DNA of 64,000 nucleotides from positions 558,001 to 622,000 of the forward strand of contig NC_015474.1 in NCBI RefSeq assembly GCF_000211475.1. The letters run 5' to 3'. Below, one piece after another: positions 58,235 to 64,000 of this stretch. The notes below the pieces were generated by a model, which saw only the letters and a list, made by a program, of their open reading frames with translations, was not told the DNA's origin and made no database searches. The translations under genes were made by a program, and so were the position numbers. The DNA is from Pyrococcus sp. NA2. Its GTDB lineage: Archaea > Methanobacteriota_B > Thermococci > Thermococcales > Thermococcaceae. How positions within the stretch are numbered: position 1 is the stretch's first letter; each line of letters opens with the position of its first letter.

Positions 58235-59166
58235 TAAGGGTCATCACCATAGAGGGCTTCAGGGGGATTAAAAGGTTGGAACTCTCTGAGCTGGGTCAAG
58301 TGAACGTCATAGTTGGGAAAAATAACTCTGGAAAGTCAACGGTTCTCGAGGCCCTCGCGCTGACCCTTGGAAGGGAGAACTTCATCAACGTTCTAAGCGA
58401 AGTTGTTATCTGGAGGGGCTGGTATGGAGGCCAGTCGATAGATGACCTCTTCTACATGGATGGAAACTCATTCAGAATAACCACGAACGAGGCAAGGCTT
58501 GAGGCTCTTAAGAAGGATAGCATCGTTGAGTTCAGGTTTGGTGATAACTCAATTAAAATCGATAAGCTCAGTTTCAATGCACGAGCTCCTTCCATGCCTT
58601 TCTTCCTCAAAGGTAACTTCGAGTTCCTAACCCCCCTAACCTTCAGGAGATTCGGCTACGTTGAGAGCCTCTATTCCTATGCTTACGAGAGGAGGGTGAT
58701 AAGGGAGAGCATTAACATACTGAACGAGGCCTATCCGGAGGTTGAAGGCTTCAGCCCCCTCCTCAAGGAGGGGAGATGGATCCTCTACGTGGAGACGAGT
58801 CATGGTGTGTATCCTTACTATCTCATGGGCGAGGGCTTCAAGTGTGCCATAGTCATAGCCTTCCTCTCGGCCCTGCTAAAGAACGGTGTTCTCCTAATAG
58901 ACTCAGCTGAGGCCTTCCATCATCCGGGTTCCCTAAGGGTGATCGCGAAGACCTTAATCAAGGGAGTCATTGAGAACGATCTCCAAGTTTTCCTAACAAC
59001 CCACAGCCTTGAGCTTCTCGACCTAATACTTGAGCTCGGGAGGGGAGTGGAGGGGAGGGTAATTCACATGAAGAGCGTTAATGGGGAGATAAGCGCGAAG
59101 AGCATAGACTTTGAACATGCCAATGAGCTCAGGGAGAGCATAGGCCTTGACCTGAGGGGAGCGTGA
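58231..59166 (+). CDS. AAA/OLD-like ATPase, Walker B glutamate missing
   Basis: P-loop ATPase of the RecF/OLD-like (AAA_15/AAA_21) type, 311 residues. Walker A is GKNNSGKST (residues 29-37), preceded by [12 protein letters not shown] as in RecF/SMC-like proteins. The late Walker B reads [16 protein letters not shown], where most relatives have IDEPE-x-x-LHP; the glutamate right after Asp is Ser. The H-loop region [13 protein letters not shown] is intact. ATG 58231 overlaps the wtpB stop, with GGTGAGGAG upstream. It is followed by a TOPRIM-like partner and sits inside the tungstate operon. Confidence 0.85.
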   Translation: MIRVITIEGFRGIKRLELSELGQVNVIVGKNNSGKSTVLEALALTLGRENFINVLSEVVIWRGWYGGQSIDDLFYMDGNSFRITTNEARLEALKKDSIVEFRFGDNSIKIDKLSFNARAPSMPFFLKGNFEFLTPLTFRRFGYVESLYSYAYERRVIRESINILNEAYPEVEGFSPLLKEGRWILYVETSHGVYPYYLMGEGFKCAIVIAFLSALLKNGVLLIDSAEAFHHPGSLRVIAKTLIKGVIENDLQVFLTTHSLELLDLILELGRGVEGRVIHMKSVNGEISAKSIDFEHANELRESIGLDLRGA

Positions 59167-59834
59167 TGAGGGTAAAGGTTCTCATAGTTGAAGGTAAGAC
59201 CGATGAGGCATTCTTCAAGGCTCTCCTGGAGAATTTATACGGTTTCAAGAGGAATGATGCGCTTATAGCTAAGATACCGATTGGGAGGCATAGACCGAGG
59301 GGCGAAGTTGCTCATCCCTTGGTTCTGGCAAAGGATGACTTGGCCATAGTTGTTCAGAGGGCTGAGGGGAAGCAGAGAATTCCAAAGATCGTTAAGCACC
59401 TCATAAATTCCATGAACCTTGGAATCCTTGAGCTCGATGGGATATTCGTTGTCAGGGATCTCGACAGGGAAAGCGACGTCTCCAACTGGATAGAAGGGGT
59501 TAGGATTTACGGGATGGGCAAGGTCTCTCTAGGCTATGAAAACGTTGAGGAGAGGAGGGAGCTTGAGCTGAGCATAGCTTATCTTGCAAAGCTCGATGGA
59601 ATCCTGGATAGATACTCAAGGTCGATCTCTGCATTGAGGGAGGATAAGGGGGAGAAGCTGACTCCAAAGGATCTGATGCATCTCCTATCGATAGCCGAGA
59701 GGTACGGTGGCGACTGCCTCTCGGGCTTATACGAGAAGTACATAGGAATAATGGCTCACAGAAATAGGGAGCTCTTGCTCAGGTTCCTCTCGGAGATTGA
59801 ACTGTTGGAGTTTCTTGAAGAGCTTGTGAGGTGA
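59166..59834 (+). CDS. DUF3226 family, TOPRIM-like partner of the ATPase
   Basis: 222 residues beginning VKVLIVEGKTDEAFFKALL, in which Glu9 of VEGKTDE is the TOPRIM glutamate, followed by a D-x-D-like pair in FVVRDLDRE near residue 96. The family was solved by structural genomics (DUF3226) but not characterised, to my knowledge. In the bacterial OLD and Gabija-type nucleases an ATPase and a TOPRIM domain are fused; here they are adjacent genes with overlapping TGATG. ATG 59166 has GGGGAG upstream. Confidence 0.8.
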   Translation: MRVKVLIVEGKTDEAFFKALLENLYGFKRNDALIAKIPIGRHRPRGEVAHPLVLAKDDLAIVVQRAEGKQRIPKIVKHLINSMNLGILELDGIFVVRDLDRESDVSNWIEGVRIYGMGKVSLGYENVEERRELELSIAYLAKLDGILDRYSRSISALREDKGEKLTPKDLMHLLSIAERYGGDCLSGLYEKYIGIMAHRNRELLLRFLSEIELLEFLEELVR

Positions 59835-59839
59835 GTTGA

Positions 59840-60874
59840 ATGCTTGAGGTCAAATCAATATCAAAGGATTACGGCGATTTTAAGTTGAGGGATATAAGCT
59901 TTGACGTTAAGAGGAGGGAACACTTCATAATTCTGGGCCCAAGCGGAGCTGGAAAGACGGTTCTTCTTGAGATAATAGCCGGTGTTATAGAGCCGGATTC
60001 GGGAAAGCTACTCCTTGATGGTAGGGATATAACTGATCTACCCCCTGAAAAAAGGAACTTTGCTTATATACCTCAGAACTATGCCCTCTTCCCTCACTTA
60101 AGTGTTTTTGACAACATAGCCTTTGGGCTAAAGCTGAGAAAGCTTCCCAGGGAAGAGATAGAGAGGAAGGTCAGGGAGGTATCCGAAACCCTTGGAATAT
60201 CTCACCTCCTCCACAGGAAGCCTGGAACTTTGAGTGGTGGTGAACAGCAGAGAGTTGCAATAGCAAGGGCCCTTGTCATTGAGCCTGAGCTTTTACTAAT
60301 GGACGAGCCCTTCGCGAACCTTGATGTTCAGCTTAAGGCAAAATTGATAGGCGAGATGAAGAGGTGGAGGAAAGAGTTCGGCTTTACCGCAATTCACGTC
60401 ACCCATTCTTTTGAGGAGGCTCTGAGCTTAGGTGATAGGGTTGGAGTCATGCTTAAGGGAAGGCTCGTGCAGGTTGGTAAGCTGAGGGAGGTCTTCTCCA
60501 ACCCGAGGAATGAGGAAGTTGCAAGGTTTCTGGGCTTTGAGAACGTCCTTGAGGGCATTGGTAAGGGAAGCTACGTTGAGGTCAACGGGTTGGAGATAAG
60601 TGTTGTTGGTGATGTTAGGGGCAGGGTGAGGCTCGGAATAAGACCTGAAGATATAGTAATATCGAGGAAAGAGGTTGAGAGTTCGGCTAGGAACTCCTTC
60701 AGGGGAATGATAGAGGGGATCGAGGATCTGGGCCCCATAGTCAAGGTGAGCGTTAACGTCTCTGGGATTAGGTTTAGGGCTATAGTGACGAAATCCTCGG
60801 CCGTTGATATGGATCTTGAGGAGGGGAGTGAGGTCTGGATAGTTTTTAAGGCCAGCTCCGTTAGAGTGTTTTAG
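59840..60874 (+). CDS. wtpC: Tungstate ABC transporter ATPase WtpC
   Basis: ATPase of the Wtp importer, 344 residues. Walker A is GPSGAGKTV, the Q-loop PQNYALFPH, the signature LSGGEQQR, Walker [10 protein letters not shown] and the H-loop VTHSF. A C-terminal TOBE-like regulatory domain (about 235-344, [14 protein letters not shown]) may bind oxyanion to inhibit transport. It starts five bases after the TOPRIM-like gene, so expression of both is coupled. Confidence 0.93.
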   Translation: MLEVKSISKDYGDFKLRDISFDVKRREHFIILGPSGAGKTVLLEIIAGVIEPDSGKLLLDGRDITDLPPEKRNFAYIPQNYALFPHLSVFDNIAFGLKLRKLPREEIERKVREVSETLGISHLLHRKPGTLSGGEQQRVAIARALVIEPELLLMDEPFANLDVQLKAKLIGEMKRWRKEFGFTAIHVTHSFEEALSLGDRVGVMLKGRLVQVGKLREVFSNPRNEEVARFLGFENVLEGIGKGSYVEVNGLEISVVGDVRGRVRLGIRPEDIVISRKEVESSARNSFRGMIEGIEDLGPIVKVSVNVSGIRFRAIVTKSSAVDMDLEEGSEVWIVFKASSVRVF

Positions 60875-60898
60875 GACGATGATGAGAAAGCACCTCCT

Positions 60899-61405
60899 CT
60901 AAGCTCTTGATGCTGAAACGCCCACGGCCTGAGTCCTTTCAACGATCTTCACCGCTATCACAATTTTTATCAAGTCTGGAACTATGAAGGGGGCAACGCC
61001 GGCCATAAATGCCTTCTTAAACCCTATGAATCTTGAAAGCCAAGCCCAGCCCAGGAGATATATGAGGGCAAGTCCAAGTATTGAAGTCAAGTACCTCTTC
61101 TTCCCCTTTCCAATGCCCGCTATCATCGCGGCCAATGGAAAGGCCATTATGTAGCCTCCCGTCGGCCCGAGGATATGGGCAATCCCTCCTGAGAAACCCG
61201 CAAATACTGGAAGGCCAAGGGCTCCCAGGAAATCGTAAAGGGCTATGCTCAGGAATCCAAGCTTTGGTCCTAGGATGAGACCGGCCAATATCACGAAGAG
61301 AACTTGAAGGGTCAACGGGACTGGCCCTATGCTCACGGTGATCTGGGCACCTATTGATGTCAATGCAACGAATAGGCCAACTAGAGATATCTCCTTGGCC
61401 CTCAT
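60899..61405 (-). CDS. bioY: Biotin ECF transporter S component BioY
   Basis: Substrate-capture membrane protein for biotin, 168 residues, six segments. Hallmarks are the N-terminal MRAKEISLVGLFVALT, VPLTLQVLFVILAG, the GLPVFAGFSGGIAHILGPTGGY motif region (split) and the C-terminal VPDLIKI. It needs an EcfT/EcfA module, which could be the one at 26344-27872. It is divergent from the BirA-like gene, and a BirA-type operator lies between them. Confidence 0.93.
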   Translation of the reverse strand: MRAKEISLVGLFVALTSIGAQITVSIGPVPLTLQVLFVILAGLILGPKLGFLSIALYDFLGALGLPVFAGFSGGIAHILGPTGGYIMAFPLAAMIAGIGKGKKRYLTSILGLALIYLLGWAWLSRFIGFKKAFMAGVAPFIVPDLIKIVIAVKIVERTQAVGVSASRA

Positions 61406-61417
61406 GATACTTCCTTT

Positions 61418-61447
61418 GGTAAACCTTTTATATTGTTTAGGTTAACG
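61418..61447. promoter_or_regulatory. BirA-type biotin operator over the bioY/birA promoters
   Basis: Half-sites GGTAAACC (61418-61425) and GGTTAACG (61440-61447) are inverted and spaced by exactly 14 bases, matching the bacterial BirA consensus with N14-15 between half-sites. The spacer contains CTTTTATATT, a TATA-like element, so binding would block transcription. Confidence 0.75.
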
Positions 61448-61453
61448 AAAATC

Positions 61454-62140
61454 ATGCGGTGCATAAGACCTGAGGTTAAGAGGAGGATTGTTGAGGTTTT
61501 AAAGAGCGGGGAGAGGGTTTCCGGAGAAACCCTTGCAAAGCTACTTGGAATTTCAAGGGTGAGCGTTTGGAAGCATGTGAAAACTCTAATATCCCTCGGT
61601 TATGAGATCGAAGCCGGTGGCTCTGGATATAGGCTCATCAAGGTTCCAGATGAACCTTTTCCCTGGGAGCTTGGGGTCAATTACCTTTACTGCCCTAAGG
61701 TTAAATCTACGATGGACGTTGCATGGAGGTACTTTGGCATCTACGATGGAGTCATTGCTCGAGAACAGACGAGAGGAAGAGGGAAGACGTCATCTTGGCT
61801 CTCCCTCCCTGGAGGCCTTTACCTCTCCACGTGCATAACCGGAGTAACATCGATATCATCCATACTCGAGAGCGTTTCCAGGGAGTTGGCTAGAACCCTC
61901 TCAAAGGAGTACATGCTTGAGATTGAGGCCAAAGAGGGAAAGCTGTTTCTTGAAGGTAAAAAGGTTGGAGGTTTGCTAATCGAAGTTAGGGGGAATGATA
62001 GGGCCGTTCTTGGGATAGGAATAAACGTTAGGAACCCAATCCCGGAAGGTTCTGCCAGGCTCGAAGGGGCAAGTCTGAGGGAGGTTGCTGGCATAGTTAT
62101 CAGAGTTCTCCAACGATACATTCAACGGGAACGTGCTTAA
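61454..62140 (+). CDS. birA: BirA-like biotin repressor with degraded ligase site
   Basis: 228 residues from ATG 61454: an N-terminal winged helix ([19 protein letters not shown], residues 27-45) and a BirA/LplA-like domain. The ligase domain has lost key pieces: where active enzymes read GRGR-x-x-R-x-W it has GRGKTSSWL, and KWPND is replaced by AKEGK (about 159-163). The lysine and glycines of KKVGGLL and VLGIGINV remain. I infer a biotin or biotinyl-AMP sensor that represses bioY and itself, while the enzyme at 51541 does the ligation. The frame from 61433 would start inside the operator and is unlikely. Confidence 0.88.
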   Translation: MRCIRPEVKRRIVEVLKSGERVSGETLAKLLGISRVSVWKHVKTLISLGYEIEAGGSGYRLIKVPDEPFPWELGVNYLYCPKVKSTMDVAWRYFGIYDGVIAREQTRGRGKTSSWLSLPGGLYLSTCITGVTSISSILESVSRELARTLSKEYMLEIEAKEGKLFLEGKKVGGLLIEVRGNDRAVLGIGINVRNPIPEGSARLEGASLREVAGIVIRVLQRYIQRERA

Positions 62141-62633
62141 CTATTCTAACTTTCTTTCCAGCCTTTAAGATCTTCAATCCCTTTTTCCTCAGGCACTCCG
62201 CATCTATAAGGAGAACGACGACATTGCTTCCATGCCTCCTTCCTGTGTTGTACGCGTCTTCGTAGTTCAGGCTTAGGTGAACGAACTGTCTCTTCATCGG
62301 CTTTATCCCCTCTTTCATTATTCCTTCTAAGTTTTCCCTGATTGTTCCATGGTAGAGAATCTTGCTCTCAAGGTCTTCTTCATGCTTTAGGTTCACTGGA
62401 TAGCTGTGTCCGTATCTGGCCCTAATTTTATTTCCCCTGATCTCGTACCTTTCCTTTTCGTCCCTCTCCACGATATCCCTGATGAACTCCTCAGTAACCC
62501 AGGGATAGACCTTCCTAACCGCGTTAACAAGCTCATCTATCTCCACGAATCCCTCTTCATCTGGGCTTAATCCAAAGCTCCAGGGATCGTGCCTTAAGAT
62601 GTAGGCCATTAACTTGCTGACCTTGAACCTCAC
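62100..62633 (-). CDS. kptA: RNA 2'-phosphotransferase KptA/Tpt1
   Basis: Transfers the 2'-phosphate of RNA to NAD+, forming ADP-ribose 1'',2''-cyclic phosphate. The start region [16 protein letters not shown], the [11 protein letters not shown] stretch, YHGT and the FVHLS motif hold the conserved Arg-His-Arg-Arg active-site residues. Length is 177 residues from GTG 62633, close to the family. A TTG at 62675 would add 14 residues; I prefer 62633 because homologues begin with this sequence. Its last bases overlap the convergent birA gene. In archaea its natural substrate is not clear. Confidence 0.88.
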   Translation of the reverse strand: MRFKVSKLMAYILRHDPWSFGLSPDEEGFVEIDELVNAVRKVYPWVTEEFIRDIVERDEKERYEIRGNKIRARYGHSYPVNLKHEEDLESKILYHGTIRENLEGIMKEGIKPMKRQFVHLSLNYEDAYNTGRRHGSNVVVLLIDAECLRKKGLKILKAGKKVRIVKHVPVECIVGEL

Positions 62634-62793
62634 GTCCGAAGTTCTAACCTTCCAAGTTAAATCCGTTTCGTCCAAACAGGAAACTATGCTCCCAAAGAGC
62701 CAGGTAATTGTTCTGGTGAAATCTAAGCAGAATTCTGCCCTTAGAACCAGAGATTGAATTCAATTGAAAAGAAGGAGAGAAAAAAATTGTGTT
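62634..62793. other. Gap between kptA and the alkaline phosphatase gene
   Basis: The upstream region of kptA and the terminator of the phosphatase gene. On the - strand a run of seven T's (about 62781-62787) after the phosphatase stop fits archaeal termination. No further genes are seen. Confidence 0.4.
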
Positions 62794-64000
62794 CTAAGAA
62801 TGAGAGTAAATTCTAAACACATCTCCTAGGTCTATTATGCCGTTCTTGTCCATATCTATAAGTTCCTCGATCCTTGTATCGACTTTCTCACCTAGGAATA
62901 GGGTTAGAGCCACGTACGCATCTTCTGGAGTTACCTTGTAATCTCCTGTGATATCACCCTTAACGGAGCTTGGTCTGGACGAGATCTCTGCATGGAGCAT
63001 TTTGTTCCCAAATAACATTAACTTTGCTATGGTCTTTGCTACATCGATGTGATGCATGAATCCTCTAAAATTCTCTGCTCCGGGTCCATAGGCTAATAGA
63101 GGAACCGGTTCTCCGGTGTGCTTATGAGAGGCAAACCCTACTCCAAGCTTCTTTGAAATTATCTCCCCAAGGATGTTTGCTATTTTGTATGGATCCCTAA
63201 TTTCCTTTATAGCATTTATCTCTTCTTCTGTAAATGTAAGACCTGTATACCTTCTTAGAACTCCCTCTATGTCCCCCTTTTCAATGATTTCCCTTGCTAT
63301 CTTCTCAACGCTGGCGTTGATGTTCTTGATCTCGTTAATCTTAATCGACCTTCCATAATTCAAACCAACGGCGAGTCCTCCTGTTTCATGATCAGCTAGA
63401 ACTATCACCAACGTGTCTCCCCTCTTTTTTGCATACTCTAAGATGTATCCAACTACATCGTCGAATTCCTTGGTCTCTGCAACTGTTGAGGCAACATCAT
63501 TTAAGTGGCATGCATGATCTATTCTACCTCCTTCAATCATTAAGAAGAAACCATTTGGATTCTTCTCTAGAATCTCTATCGCTTTCTTGGTCATCTCTAA
63601 TAGGCCTACATCGCTCTCCTTCCTATCTAGGACAAAAGGAATGTGGCTGTCTGCAAATAGCCCAAGGAGTTTTCTCACTTCACTTACATTCATGAGTTCG
63701 TCTCTCGTATATACTATTGTATAGCCAAGTTTTTTTGCAAATTCAAGAGTTTCTCTGCTGAATTTCTTCCTCCCACCACCCATTAGGACTGTCACGTTGT
63801 GGAGTATCAATTGCTTGGCTATCTCCTTCTCCATATCTCTCTCCGGAACATGGGATGCGAATACGGCAGGTGTTGCATGGGTTATCCTTGTAGTTGTCAC
63901 TAACCCAGTTGACTTTCCAAGCATTTGAGCAATTTCGAGTAGGGTAGTTAGGTTCACATAGTATCCTTTGGATATGTTCAACATGGATATCATCCTATTG
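62794..64000 (-). CDS. Alkaline phosphatase with dockerin-like tail, 5' end missing
   Basis: Metal-dependent phosphomonoesterase of the PhoA type. Visible are TRITHATPAVFASHVP, FLMIEGGRIDHACHLND and VLADHETGG, plus HTGEPVPLLAYGPG near the end, which carry Zn/Mg ligands. The segment with the catalytic serine and the presumed signal peptide lies beyond the right edge: the frame is open to the last base, so the ATG at 63993 is internal. The last 55 residues have two calcium-loop-like repeats, GDITGDYKVTPEDA and DMDKNGIIDLGDVF, typical of a dockerin domain. It is probably secreted and cell-surface attached. Confidence 0.88.
   Translation of the reverse strand, partial: NRMISMLNISKGYYVNLTTLLEIAQMLGKSTGLVTTTRITHATPAVFASHVPERDMEKEIAKQLILHNVTVLMGGGRKKFSRETLEFAKKLGYTIVYTRDELMNVSEVRKLLGLFADSHIPFVLDRKESDVGLLEMTKKAIEILEKNPNGFFLMIEGGRIDHACHLNDVASTVAETKEFDDVVGYILEYAKKRGDTLVIVLADHETGGLAVGLNYGRSIKINEIKNINASVEKIAREIIEKGDIEGVLRRYTGLTFTEEEINAIKEIRDPYKIANILGEIISKKLGVGFASHKHTGEPVPLLAYGPGAENFRGFMHHIDVAKTIAKLMLFGNKMLHAEISSRPSSVKGDITGDYKVTPEDAYVALTLFLGEKVDTRIEELIDMDKNGIIDLGDVFRIYSHS

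Overview
The window comes from a hyperthermophilic euryarchaeon of the genus Pyrococcus (Thermococcaceae). The evidence is the replication cluster orc1/cdc6 - PolD small subunit - PolD large subunit - radB - RFC, the NucS nuclease, the tungstate transporter Wtp, archaeosine and wyosine tRNA-modification genes, and a Pyrococcus-type CRISPR repeat. The three inteins measure 383, 558 and 429 residues by my count. Those sizes do not match the P. abyssi, P. horikoshii or P. furiosus alleles I remember, so I do not name a species.

Replication and repair block (1-25 kb). This holds a partial DNA2/NAM7-type helicase, rfcS with two inteins, rfcL, moaA, a Trm5a-type tRNA methyltransferase, a DUF835 protein, an unknown coiled/winged-helix protein, FAU-1, radB, a metallo-beta-lactamase-fold protein and the operon orc1/cdc6-DP1-DP2 (DP2 has an intein at its catalytic aspartates). 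The chromosomal origin oriC follows (about 21.3-22.1 kb), with two inverted full ORB elements flanking an AT-rich stretch. Beyond it are MTA phosphorylase, a PAC2 protein, a DUF473 protein and nucS. ORB-like elements also lie inside the DP1 coding sequence and over the orc1 promoter and ribosome site.

Housekeeping and transport block (25-32 kb). This contains a DUF63 membrane protein, an unknown protein, an ECF transporter module (EcfT + EcfA), a coiled-coil protein, archaeosine synthase and a cation/proton antiporter.

D-amino-acid / D-peptide locus (32-45 kb). I read this as one functional unit: an amino-acid-type permease, a class III PLP enzyme resembling the Pyrococcus broad-specificity amino-acid racemase, an Lrp regulator, an S12 serine peptidase of the Pab87 (D-specific) type, a DUF819 transporter, a D-aminoacylase and a complete Opp-type peptide ABC transporter.

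Accessory island (about 45.2-51.3 kb). Here there is a degenerate CRISPR remnant, a frameshifted gene fragment, a GC-rich structured RNA candidate with its own TATA box, a helical protein + PIN nuclease pair, a DUF3800 protein, a PD-(D/E)XK nuclease, a tandem AbrB protein and a small DNA-binding-like protein. At its right end, a frameshifted remnant resembling the N-terminal part of an SSV-type integrase runs into the 3' end of tRNA-Gly. This looks like the decayed remains of an integrated element.

Right block (51.3-64 kb). This holds tRNA-Gly, tRNA-Phe, a monofunctional biotin ligase, the two cyclic-2,3-diphosphoglycerate biosynthesis genes, the tungstate transporter wtpA / wtpBC (with an AAA ATPase and a TOPRIM-like protein inserted between wtpB and wtpC), a DUF72 protein, an MFS transporter, the biotin transporter bioY facing a second BirA-like protein whose ligase site is degraded (with a textbook BirA operator between them), kptA and a 5'-truncated alkaline phosphatase with a dockerin-like tail.
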